Shown here: one piece after another, positions 50,507-62,734 of the stretch | How positions within the stretch are numbered: position 1 is the stretch's first letter | How the letters are laid out: every line of letters starts with the position of its first letter | NCBI GenBank assembly: GCA_001683735.1 | Contig: LUGG01000023.1 | Location: 620,001-684,000 of the forward strand | DNA: 64,000 nucleotides | From: Grifola frondosa | Lineage: Eukaryota; Basidiomycota; Agaricomycetes; Polyporales; Grifolaceae | Direction of reading: 5' to 3' | Program-made: the position numbers and the translations under genes | The notes under the pieces: model-generated | What the model was told of the DNA's origin: nothing | The model's input: only the letters and a program-made list of their open reading frames with translations | The model's database searches: none

Positions 50507-52875
50507 TAATTGTCCTCCTTCAGCGGCGTGACCTTCAGCGGCATTTGTGGTTTCTTGCTGTCCTTGCCTACGGTCGGGTATCGAACTCCAGCGAGATTCC
50601 AAACGATGGGTTTGTCGGACAACTCGAATGTGAAACTCGCAATCAGGAGCGACAGGACGACCTCTGGTGATAGTTATTTTGACTGTTAGAACATATAAAA
50701 GCCATTGTATCATACGACTTACTCATTTCCAGCTGAGAGAACTTGAAGCCACTATCAACGATGGAGCAACATCAGTTCGTAGCTTCTGATTTTTGGAACC
50801 GGCCACTTACATGCACGCGCGCCCGCCACCCAAGAATGTCATCCTGCCAGTGTAAGGCCGGCGATCAGACATCGTCGCCACAGCACGCCACGATCACTCA
50901 CAAGTTGGAGTAGACGCCAGGGATGTGTGCGTCCTCCACCGCATGCGGCAGCGGCGCGAGCCAGCGCTCGGGTTTCCACTTGTACGCGTCGTCGCCCCAT
51001 AGCGCCCGGTTGCAGTTTGATGACATGATGCCGATGTGGACCGTGGTGTCCTTTGGCACAAGTATTTCACTGATCATGGAACCGTCGACACCGCAAATCG
51101 GCTCAGAGAGCGGCAGAATCGTGTCTTTGCGCGTTCTATTTGGAGAATGCTGTTAGTCCCCCGACATTGGATATGTCATGCGCAATCCACGTACTCGCGG
51201 AATAACATGGGAGCAGGGGCGTGGCTACCAAGTGCTTGTTAGTCATCGTCTGCAGAGTATTTGTGCAATTCACTCACAGCCGCAAGGATTCGCGACATAC
51301 AGCATCCAGGTATGGGAGCCGGGTCAGCTCATCATAAGGAATGTCTTCACCGTTCTCTTGAGCTTCAAGTATTTCTTTGCGTAGCTTCTCCTGGACATCA
51401 GGGTGCTGTGCGAGAAGATGTAAAGTCTGCGCAAGAGCGTTCGAAGTGGTGTCCATTGCTGCAAAAGTCAGTGTCCTGTATGGTCTCGTGTCAGCGTAGA
51501 CACCGCGGGAGCACACAATTGACACGCACGACATCTGTGCGATGAGCTCAGACTCCGGTAATTTGTCGTCTGCGGATGCCGCCATGTTCGCCTTCACTAC
51601 AAAAGAAATGTCAGTTCTGGACATGTGTCAGGAATGTAGATCGTACACAGGATGCTCATGATATCTTTGCCCTCTCCGACTTGCTGTAGGATGGCCTCAT
51701 CTCCCTTCTGGAGCGCAGCCTTCTTTGCTTCGAAAATGTCGATCGACCTCTGATACATAGTGTTGATGATGAGTTTGAGTTTCTGGACCTTAGGCTGCGA
51801 GATCGCTTCGACAATAGATCGGCGGAAGGCAGGAGAGCCCCAGCACGTGAGGTAGGGGAGGAACCACCGCACGAGCGAAAGAGAATACAAAGTTGGCCTG
51901 CATGCCACATCCCAACTCATCGTGAGCCAAAATAGGCCGCGATAATGTTATAGGCACTGACATGTATTGTTTAACGGCCTCTCCATAAGCGTCTGCTTTG
52001 TCTTCTACGAGAGGGTCAAACGAGTATCCGAGGCCGCCTTGTCCAATGAGCTCGAGTGCAGTGCGGGCCATCCAGCCAAGCATGTCGACCTCTCCGGGGC
52101 CGTCCTGCAATCGAGATGCTACTGCGTCCCGGAGCTGTCATGGTAGCGCATCAGGATCCGCGCGCAATACAGACACAATGTGAAGCATACTTTATGAGTG
52201 ATTTCGTAGAAGATAGGTAACATGTGACGCATGTGGTTGATTGAGAACACGGGGTTCAACAGTTTGCGTTGTTTGCGGTGGTGGTCGCCTACGCTACGAT
52301 GACACCGCGATGAAGGTTCACAAAACTGGCTGTCACGCACCGAGTGTCGATAACAGTCCGGGCCCAAAAGCGAGCATGTTGGTCCTGGGTAACTGTTATC
52401 AGCTATGCGTAGTTGTATGAGTGGGGACTACATACTTTAGGAACCACGTAGCCTCTTCGAAGACATATTGGTCCTTGACAATAATCGCATGCAGTGCTTT
52501 CGGATCGAAGACGTGCAAGATCTTGCGCTACGGAGGGTATATCAGAACATTGTCGGCGTCGAATGTTGTTTGTCCAACACTCACGCCGAACATCCCGTGA
52601 AGTTTTACGACCGGACCGTACGTTTCCGCCAATTCTCTGTGAAATGCCCAGCCATGCGGGTCATAAAGCTGAGATAGGTTACCTGCCAGTGACTGTTATC
52701 GTATAGCAGACAGACATTGTGACACGCAGCACTGACCCTTAACGAAAGACTGCGAGGGAGGACCAGGGAGATTGTCCAACGGGGATTTGACGAAGATGTG
52801 TCGAAAGTATCGCCACAAAAACCAAGTCGCTGCGCATATGAGCGCGCTTTGAAGGAGGACGGTAATTTCTGCCAT
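50507..52875 (-). CDS. Cytochrome P450 monooxygenase C (microsomal)
   Basis: The start is ATG at 52875 (MAEITVLLQSALICAATWFL anchor) and the stop is TAA at 50507-50509, after PLKVTPLKEDN. About 12 exons. Motifs: LDNLPGPPSQSF hinge; GPGLLSTLG before HRKQRKLLNPVFSINHMRH; LGWMARTALELIGQGGLGYS; I-helix FAAMDTTSNALAQTLHLLAQ; ESLRL K-helix; AEWKPERW-type aromatic segment; a haem loop with Arg-Ala-Cys near 50815-50845; and WNLAGVRYPTVGKDSKKPQM at the C-terminus. Strongly similar to A and B throughout. It is divergent from the NCS1 permease gene. No frameshift noticed. Substrate unknown. Confidence 0.9.
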
Positions 52876-53688
52876 GGTCGACAGACAGAAGGGAATGTCA
52901 ATGAAAAAAAAACACGTAGATTGCGCAATATATATATATGCTCAGTGCGTGGAGGAGAAAAATGATGATGCGGAAGTGTAAGACCTAATCCCAAACGACA
53001 AAGATCCGTCTGCGACGGCCCTGGGATGCAGCCTGAACGCTTGTCTCACGCGGGAAGCACTGCATAACGAAGCCAGCCCAACGTAAGCTAGCACTCAGCT
53101 GTCCACTCCCGTGGCAACCTGTGTTATTCTCGTCGCTGACCAAATGTGCGGTCATAACACGGCACACGGGGGATTTAGCCCGATCTGGATAAACGATTCG
53201 TAACGACTGAACTGAGCAACAAAAATCTAGACTCTGAATTGTTTGGAACGGAAGAAAACTTGATTGTCTGTACTAAAAGAAACGGCTCCCCTGCTATCTA
53301 GAGGACGAGTCATGAACTTGATATTACGGACATTGAGAGTACGACTTACGCAATTCAACTCTTCAAAACTTCACGCCGACTTGAGATTGACGGCGGGGTA
53401 TGATTACTGGGAACATCCGGGACATGCCGGATTCAAATAGGCGCGGATGCAGACGCGTGCTCTATCCCTGCGGCACAGCCCCACACGCGCCGTGACGCGA
53501 CGCGTCGTCACGGTCACTGAAGACAACATTAATGTGTGTTGTACAGCTACTTCAAACCTCAATGTACCAAGCGAGTGAGTATAAGCACAAGTTTGTGCTT
53601 TCTGCTTCCACCTCCGTATGATATCCATTCTGCCAAATTTACATGTCTTATCAATTTCAGCGAGTGGCGCTTGTTATCATGACTTAGT
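52876..53688. promoter_or_regulatory. Divergent region P450 C / NCS1 permease
   Basis: About 810 bp. An (AT)n run at 52927-52940 lies 50-65 bp upstream of the P450 C start and could serve as its TATA element. A GACGCGACGCGTCGTCACGG palindromic segment lies at about 53494-53513. No ORF with a domain. Confidence 0.4.
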
Positions 53689-56225
53689 ATGGCATCCTTA
53701 TCTGTATCCTCGAAGGCTACCCCGCATGAGCGTTATCTCCGCCGTTTAAGAGCTCGAACACGTCTGTACGTGCCAACCTTGTCCACTACTATTACGTCTC
53801 CAGTGCTGAGAATGGAGTGGGTTCGAAAGTTGCAGGTCTCCCCAGGCCAAGATGTGGGCTTGTCATACTCGCAGGCGCTCTTGACAGTATGTTGACCTTG
53901 TTTTTCACTGAACGAGGCTAACGTCGATTGTACCAGAATGAAGATCTCTTGCCTGTTCCTCCGCAGAAGCGGTTGGGCCTACTGGAATGTTATTGCATTG
54001 TACGTTTTATTCATCATTTTGACCACGACACAAGTGCTAAGTAATGGGACATTCACTTTTAGCTGGATAGCCGATAGCTTCAATATTAACACGTATGTCA
54101 CAGTCTATGCCATGTCTCTTTTTTGACACTTTACCACACACTTACCGTTAATGTTAGGTGGATGATCGTCTCGTCGATGGTGCAATTGGGTCTCTCCTGG
54201 TGGCAAGCATGGATCTGTGTTTGGATAGGCTACACCGCTGTCGCACCCTTCCTTGTGTTGAATGCGCGACCAGGCGCTATCTTCCATGTCACCTTCCCTG
54301 TGGTCGCCCGCACTAGTTTCGGGCTATGGGGCAGCTTATGGTGTGTTTTCAATCGTGGTGCTATGGCTTGGTGAGAAGCATGACTTTTCTGGAAATCTGC
54401 TATTCATCTCAGAACATTCCTTCATTAGTATTTGGTACGGCGTCCAATCCAGTATCGGAGGCACTTGTGTATTGGTTATGTTACGGGCTATGTGGCCCAG
54501 TGTAAACAACATTCGTAAGACCCATGCTCTTGTCTCCGCATCGTATTCGCTGACCCCAATTAGCCAATTCTATGCCTGCATCTTCTGGGACGAACACACG
54601 GGATTTCATGTGTTTCTTCCTATTCTGGCTCATCTCGCTGCCCGCAATATGGTTCCCCATCCATAAAATGTGCGTGCGACGTTCCTATTGTATTTTTGCA
54701 ACTCCCCTCACGAACAGCATTAGTCGGCATCTGTTCACTCTGAAGTCCGTCGTTGTCCCCATTGCGGGCATCACCTTCTTCATCTGGTGTATCGTGAAGG
54801 CTCATGGTGTAGGACCCATTGTGCACCAACCGTCCAAGCTCCATGGCTCCGCTCTAGGGTGGGCTATGGTATCGAGCATCATGTCCTGCATCAGTAACAT
54901 GGCTACACTCGTAACGTGAGGATCAATCTTGCGGTCTCGTAGGCTAATCTCTGATGTACCGGACAGAAACGCTCCCGACTTTGCCTCCCGCGCCAAGACG
55001 CCCTCTGCGGTCATACTCCCTCAGTTGATCGCCATTCCACTCGGCTTCTCCATTGTCAGCTTCCTTGGAGTCATCGTTAGTTCGTCGTCAGAGACCTTAT
55101 ATGGTGAAGCGATATGGTCGCCGATCGATTTGCTGGGGAAATTCTTGGACGACCATCCTTCTCATGCCACAAGATTTGGAGTAAGGACACGTGAAACCAT
55201 CTTTATTTACTCTTTATTGAGCTCATCATTTTTAGGTCTGGTTCATTTCTGCATCGTTCATAATTGCGCAGGTGAGTTTTTACCGCAAATCCTGCTATGG
55301 TATCTCAACTAAGCATATTTTTCCCCATGCTAGTTGGGGTCAGTGCTCTCACATATAAAATGTGGCATACAGTAACTCAAATTCCGGCGACAACAGCACA
55401 AATATCTCAGCCAATTCGATTAGTGCTGGATGCGACCTAACGGCGCTGCTTCCCCGTTTTATCGTAAGCTCTTTCCGTCATCTGTAAATCCCACCATATA
55501 GGTCATACCGTGTATCTAGAACATTCGCCGGGGCGGTTACGTTGCAGCTATAGTGGGACTGTGCATGCTGCCATGGAATCTCCTCAAGAGCAGTAACAGT
55601 TTCACCTCTTACCTGTCCGCCTACTCCGTGTTCCTGAGTTCCATCGCAGGCGTGATGGTACATGTTTATGGCTCACGGCATGCAGAAATAAGTCGCTTAC
55701 CACAGCCCGCATCAGGTCACGGATTACTACGTGATTCACAGGGGTCACTATAACATGAAAGATCTGTACCGTGCCGAACGCGATGGATGGTACTGGTACA
55801 CGTATGGTGTCAACTTCAGGTAGGCGGCAACAACCCTGCTCTCGCGGGCATTCTACTAATTACCATGTAGAGCGTATGCGGCGTACATCTCTGGAATCTT
55901 GATCAATGTCGTAGGGTTCGCCGGCGCGAGTACGTCTCAGTCCCGCCATCAAGTCGGCATAAAATACTGACACTAATATTGCTCTGCAGCTGGACGCACA
56001 GTCCCAATCGCCGCAACCCACATCTACCAGATGTCGTTCTTCACCGGATTTGGGGTCTCCGCCCTCATATACTGGTCCCTCAACGTCTGCTTCCCCGTAC
56101 GTGGCGCTGCCGCCGTATTCGAAGAAGTGGATGTCTCTAACCAGAAGACGACCGATGCTGAAAACGAGAGCTACGACGGCGACAAGAAGTTTACTGGGAC
56201 AGTGGTGCAGGTGGATACTCTATAG
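53689..56225 (+). CDS. NCS1-family nucleobase/allantoin/thiamine permease (one frameshift)
   Basis: The start is ATG at 53689 ([20 protein letters not shown]) and the stop is TAG at 56223-56225. Roughly nine exons spell a 12-helix NCS1 carrier. In order: [114 protein letters not shown] [24 protein letters not shown] [67 protein letters not shown]; and [13 protein letters not shown]. Plasma-membrane proton symporters of this family import uracil, allantoin, cytosine or thiamine; substrate not assignable. At 53971-53974, between KR and WAYWNVIA, the frame shifts (one base extra or two missing). Confidence 0.87.
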
Positions 56226-56329
56226 TCGTATTGTACAATACCATGTGAATCTTATGAAATGTGACGAGTGCTAATGTTACATGATTACGATCTTTCCCCA
56301 GGTCTTGATTTCCGCCCTGTATACTCTTC

Positions 56330-58267
56330 TCAAACAGTGGGGTCGACCTCCGGACGTCTCTTCCCCCTCGTGTCCTCCGCGTAGTTCTCATAGAAATTAT
56401 GCTCGTCCTTGCCTGCTTCGCCAGTGTCGCTTCTCCCCGGGCCATCCCAGAAGTGGTGCGCCTGGCTGTACACGCCGTAAGAGGTGGGCACAACCTCGAT
56501 CAGGTCTCCACGAGCAACCTCGATGGCGGGGATCTCGGATGCGGGGAGCCCGATGAGGTACGCGAGGATACAGCGGATGACAGAGGCGTGCCCGATAATG
56601 AGTAGGTCCTCCTTCTCGCGCTCGAGCTCGATCAGCGTCGGCTCAAGGCGTACTGCACACGAAACCATTAGCACAGGACACCGAATCGCAGACGGAAAAG
56701 AGGGTCGCACCGCAGAGATCATGGTAACTTTCGGCCCTCGGGGCTCTGTACGCGTATGGGTCTTTGACGAACCGCTCCCACTCGTCCGGGTAGAACTTCC
56801 GGACCTGGTCGGGAGTCAGACCGTCCCACACGCCGGGGTTGATTTCTGACATCTGCGGACGCTCAATGACTTTGACCTTTGCCGGGGGTGAAGGGTCAGT
56901 CTGGTTGATGGTCAAGAATGGCCATGCGGTGTGGTGCGAGCGACGGCGCGCAGATGACCATATCTGAAGGTGACTTTTCAGTGCATAATTCTGCTATAAT
57001 GCCGTCATCAGCTGTACGTACGACTAAACGACGCTCGGTCGGTTCGATCCCTCTTTGCTCAAGGGACTTCGCGCGCCTTTCGAGTACAAATTGTTTCAAA
57101 CATTCGGCATATTCCCAACCGGCTGGAGACAAGTCTGAGTCCGCTTTGTAAGAATGTTCTATTAGCGACTGTCCGGACTGATTCATCCCGGAAATCACAA
57201 TGTAAGCAAATATTAGAAACTGGATTCATGACATTGGCATACCCGCGCGAAATAAATGGTCCGGAACTGATTGTGTATGTTCATGAGGAAGAAGACTACT
57301 CTGGACTATCAAGGGCATAATAGATTAGGCAGAGCGTGAGCATGAAATGAGACCTTACTTGAAGATAGCCATGAACATTCTGCAATGGTGATCAGACAAT
57401 ATCATCTGCGGCAGTGTAAGATACTGACGTTGACCATGATTTTCTCGCCAACCTGGAAGACATATGATGCTGTCAATGTAAGGCCACTTTAGTTCAGATA
57501 GAGCAAGACCCACATTCATGATACGGATGAAAGGCCACGTCGTTTCTTCAACAGGCTCGTAATGGATCTCGTGGTCCTTAATTCGACCGTAATAATCCGC
57601 TACAGCTTTCTCTGGGTCCCATCCGCGGTACTAGCGACGATAAACCATCCTTTATGCATACAACAATAGGCGCATATACTCACATCTGGTGAGGAGATCT
57701 TGACACTACGAATGTTCGCCATAATAATCTCCTCATTATCGCACAACGACTCTGAACACGGAATCAGCGTGCAATCAGCAGTATATAGTTGAAAACTGAC
57801 CTAGCATGATCACATGAATTCCCTCTTTGTCGAACTTCTCCGCAATAGCCTGTCGGCGCTCTCGCGTCCCATTGTTCGCGTCGTATATTACTACTTGCCC
57901 GCCGGTATTGAAGAAGTCCCAGATCAGCTGCTCGCAGCCTTCCGAGATCCTTTCTCGCAGTGCAAGTGTCTCCGGGCTCTTCTCTCCTTCGCGGGATGCA
58001 AACTTCAGCACATTCAAAGCTCATGCATCGAAATACACGTACCCAGGGTAAAGTAGTCTGGTGGGAGCTTCTGTGCACCCCTAGGACCTTCCGGCGGTAG
58101 TCGCCCAGGGATACGACGGTTATCTTCACGCCAATCCAACGTAGATAGCGTTCCAAGGCACGGGAAACGTGCGTCTTGCCTCGAGCAGGTAGACCAACTG
58201 TGCATACTAAGATCTTTCCGGCGTGGAATAACAGCCCCGAGGCTGTAGTATATAATGGTGCAACCAT
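56330..58267 (-). CDS. PFK26: 6-phosphofructo-2-kinase, PFK26 type (phosphatase His replaced)
   Basis: The start is ATG at 58267 and the stop is TGA at 56330-56332. The kinase half has the P-loop VGLPARGKTHVSRALERYLR, then GDYRRK, SREGEKSPETLALRERISEG, IYDANNGTRERRQAIAEKFD, ESLCDNEEIIMANIR and YLQSRVVFFLMNIHNQFRTI. The histidine-phosphatase half reads YFAR, then (after a 63-nt intron) SGQSLIEHSYKADSDLSPAG, WSSARRRSHHTAWPF, MSEINPGVWDGLTPDQVRKF and LLIIGHASVIRCILAYL. In active bisphosphatases the first block is Arg-His-Gly; here it is Arg-Ser-Gly, as known for yeast Pfk26. The enzyme is therefore predicted to make fructose-2,6-bisphosphate, the activator of glycolysis, without removing it. All junctions keep phase; no frameshift seen. 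Confidence 0.92.
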
Positions 58268-58289
58268 GATTAGAACAAGAGCAGTTCAA

Positions 58290-58741
58290 GATGCTGATTC
58301 CGAATAAGTATAGATATGTAGCGGATATAGAGCTGCATCCCGTTTTAGACTTAACCTTTCCTAATTCGTCTTTTGTCTTTCTACTGACTAATCTTTTATT
58401 TCCTATGTTCTTCCGACTGCTCCACTCAGTCTCGTGACTACTAGAAAATTTACTATCCTTACTGCTATATAAGAACCGGTTTTTCTCTTGTAACGACAGC
58501 GTACCTAGAGTAGCTAACCCAACCGTTATCCCTGTCTCTTGCGTGCGTTCTCACTCTCCTACCTTGTGGTGCCACCGACTTCCTTTTAAGGATCGCGAGC
58601 GCTACATCTTTTTGACAGAACCGCGGATTTAACTAGCTTTACTATTCTCTGCTGCTTCTTGGTTTCACTCGAGTCTGATCAACTTGGGCTACCGTACAGC
58701 AACTAGACTATTCTTGAACAAAGACCGAACTCTTCAAAACC
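58290..58741 (+). promoter_or_regulatory. Probable 5' LTR/leader of the gypsy element
   Basis: TATATAAG at 58466-58473 is followed by a pyrimidine-rich leader before the gag ATG at 58742. The partner LTR is not in the window, so LTR borders and primer-binding site cannot be fixed. Confidence 0.5.
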
Positions 58742-61700
58742 ATGGTTTATAACTTGCGCTCCGGTCGTGTGCAGCCTGCCGCTGCCCCAGTCACACCCGT
58801 CGCAAGCAGTCGTGAGTCTCGTAGTTCGTCAAACCGTTTCATTGACGTGTCTACACTCTCTAGCCTGACGACGCCGTCGTTCGACGCCTCAGGCGTGAAC
58901 TCTCCTTCGGGAGTTCGACCGGACTGGTCCTATAGCCAGGCCGTGTCGCGTAGCCCTTCCCCACAGCCTGAGTTGGCTGGGAAGTCAGCCTCCGAGCCCG
59001 ACGCTCGCGAGTTGTCTGTGGATCACACGGATAATTCAAATATATTTCCTTCTGTGTCTCTCCAGACCGCAGGGGCATCCGAGACGTCGGATGAATCCTC
59101 TCGAGCAGCCCTCGAGCAGGATAAAAGCGATGAGGGGATGTGGACAGAGGTACGGCGCACACGTCGTGCCCGCAGCCTCGATACTCCCATTCGGGATGTC
59201 CCGCCCCACTACCGTGTGGCTCAGGTGGTGCAGCCCACCGCGACGAGCACAATTGAACGCGTGCAAGCTGCTGGCAAGGACCTCAGCAGCGAAGTGAGCA
59301 CAAGCGAGCACTCACATGGAGAGGGCCGAACCGCCCCGCTCGATAAAGGAAAGACCGTTGACCCCTTGAACTGGGGTGGTCTTGGGATAGCTCCTCATGA
59401 GCTTGACCCGGATACACAACGACAGGAGCTCGAGGCATATTCAATGCGCCGCGTTCGACGCAATGATAAGCTTCCTGGCCCCAGTGATAGGTTGCCGACG
59501 CTGTCTGACGTGTGGCACACTGCGCGCGAGAGCAGCGCTGTGCCCGTGTCAGCCTCGTCTGTCCGAAGCAAGAAATCTGGCTATGACTCACAGAGTGTGC
59601 GACCTGAGTCGCTTGAGACCCGCCGAGATGGAGCCGCTGGCGAGCCGCCCGTGACTCCAACGAAGGAGTCCCTACTCCAGCAAGTGGAGACACTCCAACT
59701 CGAGCTTGCACAGCTGCGGCTTCAGTCCGCCTGTGCGACGCCGACGTGGGAGGCCCAGAATGGACCGCAAGCGGTGACGGGAACCCCTCCTGTGACGCTG
59801 CTTGCCTCCAGGCCTTCAGAGTTAACCGAAAAAATTGCTGCGACAGCGATAGACTCACCTCCTGTCCTACAAACTTTCCCATATTCAGTGCCAGTGGGAC
59901 CCGCTGAGGCTCTCGTCGACAGCACGATTCGGCGTGCCCGAGTGCAGCACGCACCTGGTACGGAGTCTGCTCATCATCCAACTGTGCACGCAGGTGCTGC
60001 TTTGAGGCCCGCCACTCAGGTGGACCCCAACAGTTACCTCGGCCTGCAGTTCCAAGGACTGGCGACACGAGGCAGAGGCGATCCCGACCCATCCGATGAC
60101 GGCTCGTCGTCTGACCCAAATTCTGACGCCGGGTCGGACAGAGGTCGCCGACATCATAGACGGCATCGCTCGCATTCGCGACGGCGGTCCAAGACTCCGG
60201 TGTTGAAGCCGCGCGAACCTAAGCCATACAGTGGATCTGTGGATGTACAATCATTTCATAAATTTGTACAAGAAATGACTGAATACCTGGATGGGTATCA
60301 CTTGAAACCACCCCGCCACGCCGTAACCATCTCACACTTCCTGACTGGCAAGGCATACGAGTTTTATGTGAACACTGTGTCGGAGGACCCACGCTCGTGG
60401 ACGGACCGGCAGTTGTTCATAGAATTATTTAATTACTGCTTCCCTGTGAATTTCCGTCAGCGGATGCAGGACAAGCTGGACAATGCCAAGCAAGGCGGGC
60501 GTACCGTTCGTGAATTCGTCTATGAACTCAAAGGCTTCTTCTTGATGGTAGGATTTCTGCCAGAAGAGGTTAAGGTCCGCAAGCTGTGGTTTGGCCTGAA
60601 TGGTCGCATTCAAGCTGAGTTATGGAAAGCGCGGCTCACACCTGCTACTGCCTCCTGGGCGGAGACTCAGGAGGTAGCGGAGATCTCTGAGATAGCATTC
60701 GACGCTAGTGAAGGCGCCGATCGCAGAAGTCCTAAGCAGGGTGGTGCATCGTCAGCGCCATCCCAAAATGGTGCTTCCGCTCACCGAGACTCCACCAGCA
60801 AACGACATCGCCCGTTCAATGGCGGCGGATCCAACCGAGGTTCTCAGGCTGGTGCGACGACCGCTGCGTCTGGAGCGCCACGGATGAACCAGATGTCAGG
60901 TCACTCGGGGCGAGGACAGGCCGGCGGTAAACCTAGCACCGCTCCCGACAAACCCAAACTGTCGGACAAGGAGCGGTCGGAACTGCTCGCCGCTGGCAAG
61001 TGTTTCTTATGCAAGGAGCCGGGACACATGTCCCGCAACTGCCCGTCAGCCAACCGCATAAAATCAAATAATCGAGATCGCCCACCTGGGATCTCGACGT
61101 TCAATGTCGAGTTGGATCTTGACGGTGCAGAGGGTCTTCGCAGCCTCGCAGAATCCACTGCGACCATTGAAGAGATAGAATTTAATAATATTGAGTTCTT
61201 CTCTGATAGAAATCACAGTAACTCACCCGCTCCTGAGTGCGGCCTGGACACAGACAGCATGCCAAGCCTGCGGTACGTTACGGACACATCGTCAGACTCA
61301 GAGGACACAGATGGAACTCAGAACCAAGCTTCGAAGGTGGTGAAAGACTCGGACCACTCGCTTGATGTGCTCGGAGAGCTACACAGCGCAGCGCTTGCGC
61401 TGCAGGCAGAGCCATACTACAGTCGGCGTTTGGGCGATGTGTATGCTGACCGAGCGACAGCGATCTTGCAGTCGCAAGGGCCATATGTCTATGGTGATGA
61501 TGATGCTGAGACTGTGATCCGAGTGTATCGCATCTCTGATGCTCAGCATATCATTATGTATATTCATCTCGAAGACGACGTACCTGTTCCGTCACAACTC
61601 CTCCTCAATCCTGACTTTGACCCAGTGTCTTGGCTGAGAAGTGAGTTAGCCAGTCTTTATGATGTATCAGAAGAAGACATACCTTGTGGCTCTGGCGGCG

Positions 61701-62734
61701 AGCGCATGGGCGACGTTCGTGCATCGGGTGCGGAGGGCGTGCTGAACAAGCACCTGCCCTTCCCGTCGGCCGACCGCACGGATCCTCGGTTCTCATGTTT
61801 TCAGCATGCCGGCTGCGTCGTCATCGAAGACGATTATCTGGCCACCAGTGTTAGCTGTCCGAATCATATTCTTGAATGTGATGCAATGGACCTACCTGGC
61901 TGGTACCTCCGCCGTGCACGCGAAGTGCTGCTTGACCCCCCGTTCACCGTCAACGATCTGGAGGGCGAGCTGAAGCAGTTGTTCCCTGTACCCCACTCAG
62001 TGAGCTCGGATATGATCGAGGTGAACGCGGTCAACGTACCAACGCTACCCACGCTTCAGCGCAATGCCGCGACCCCTCGTGACTTCCGTCGCCTCATTCC
62101 TGAGCCAATTGTTGTTGTCGTACGAGTGAATGACCAGCCAGCACGTGCATTGCTCGACTCAGGTTCTCTGTCAGACTTTATGTCTGCCAAGTTGGCTCAT
62201 CAGCTTGGGATTAAAAGCTTTGAGTTGGAAAAGGCCTTACCTGTGCAGCTTGCAGTCCAAGGCTCCCGTGCCAAGATTAATTATGGCTGTAAAGCCAATC
62301 TGGAGTATCAGGACATTAGTGAGCTCCGATACTTCGATATCATCAATCTGCTCAACTATGATCTAATCCTTGGGACCCCGTTTCTGTTCCAACATCAATG
62401 CGCACTTGGGTTTAACCCGACGAGCATTGTGGTTGGCAGTAGTGCGGCACTCCCAATAGAAGGGAAGCGCGTGCGGATACTTGAGTCACGGGCAGCTGAT
62501 CTCTTCGAAGATCAGCTAGAAGCCGCACGACGATTGTTGCGTGAGTATGCTAAGCCCATATGTATGGAGGCAAGTAACTCGCCTTTACCACCGCTGCGTG
62601 CGGTCAATCACCGGATCCCACTAAAGGAGCCTGAGAAGCTTTATTCTTGGCGGCCGTCCAAGTGCCCGGATGCGCGCGTGGGGACTGGATCGAAAAGCGA
62701 GATGCTTACCTTCATTCGGGCCGCTGGCGTATGA
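58742..62734 (+). CDS. Gag-protease polyprotein of the gypsy element
   Basis: A single exon of 1330 codons starting MVYNLRSGRVQPAAAPVTPV. The N-terminal 450 residues are low-complexity and Ser/Pro/Arg-rich. A retrotransposon gag domain lies at about residues 500-650 (PYSGSVDVQSFHKFVQEMTE ... VREFVYELKGFFLMVGFLPE). A CCHC zinc knuckle, CFLCKEPGHMSRNC, begins at residue 754. A pepsin-like aspartic protease has its catalytic Asp-Ser-Gly at residue 1139 (RALLDSGSLSDFMS), with ILGTPFLFQH downstream. The last 60 residues enter the RT region (AVNHRIPL) and then drift out of frame. Gag would pack RNA into particles and the protease would process the polyprotein. Confidence 0.88.
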   Translation: MVYNLRSGRVQPAAAPVTPVASSRESRSSSNRFIDVSTLSSLTTPSFDASGVNSPSGVRPDWSYSQAVSRSPSPQPELAGKSASEPDARELSVDHTDNSNIFPSVSLQTAGASETSDESSRAALEQDKSDEGMWTEVRRTRRARSLDTPIRDVPPHYRVAQVVQPTATSTIERVQAAGKDLSSEVSTSEHSHGEGRTAPLDKGKTVDPLNWGGLGIAPHELDPDTQRQELEAYSMRRVRRNDKLPGPSDRLPTLSDVWHTARESSAVPVSASSVRSKKSGYDSQSVRPESLETRRDGAAGEPPVTPTKESLLQQVETLQLELAQLRLQSACATPTWEAQNGPQAVTGTPPVTLLASRPSELTEKIAATAIDSPPVLQTFPYSVPVGPAEALVDSTIRRARVQHAPGTESAHHPTVHAGAALRPATQVDPNSYLGLQFQGLATRGRGDPDPSDDGSSSDPNSDAGSDRGRRHHRRHRSHSRRRSKTPVLKPREPKPYSGSVDVQSFHKFVQEMTEYLDGYHLKPPRHAVTISHFLTGKAYEFYVNTVSEDPRSWTDRQLFIELFNYCFPVNFRQRMQDKLDNAKQGGRTVREFVYELKGFFLMVGFLPEEVKVRKLWFGLNGRIQAELWKARLTPATASWAETQEVAEISEIAFDASEGADRRSPKQGGASSAPSQNGASAHRDSTSKRHRPFNGGGSNRGSQAGATTAASGAPRMNQMSGHSGRGQAGGKPSTAPDKPKLSDKERSELLAAGKCFLCKEPGHMSRNCPSANRIKSNNRDRPPGISTFNVELDLDGAEGLRSLAESTATIEEIEFNNIEFFSDRNHSNSPAPECGLDTDSMPSLRYVTDTSSDSEDTDGTQNQASKVVKDSDHSLDVLGELHSAALALQAEPYYSRRLGDVYADRATAILQSQGPYVYGDDDAETVIRVYRISDAQHIIMYIHLEDDVPVPSQLLLNPDFDPVSWLRSELASLYDVSEEDIPCGSGGERMGDVRASGAEGVLNKHLPFPSADRTDPRFSCFQHAGCVVIEDDYLATSVSCPNHILECDAMDLPGWYLRRAREVLLDPPFTVNDLEGELKQLFPVPHSVSSDMIEVNAVNVPTLPTLQRNAATPRDFRRLIPEPIVVVVRVNDQPARALLDSGSLSDFMSAKLAHQLGIKSFELEKALPVQLAVQGSRAKINYGCKANLEYQDISELRYFDIINLLNYDLILGTPFLFQHQCALGFNPTSIVVGSSAALPIEGKRVRILESRAADLFEDQLEAARRLLREYAKPICMEASNSPLPPLRAVNHRIPLKEPEKLYSWRPSKCPDARVGTGSKSEMLTFIRAAGV

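Noticed and set aside
57030..57070. GGTTCGATCC resembling a tRNA B box
   Set aside because: It lies in the coding sequence of PFK26 (antisense of RGIEPTERRLV) and no cloverleaf surrounds it.
59283..60119. 278-codon minus ORF opposite gag
   Set aside because: Antisense shadow of the gag ORF; no domain and biased composition explained by the + strand.
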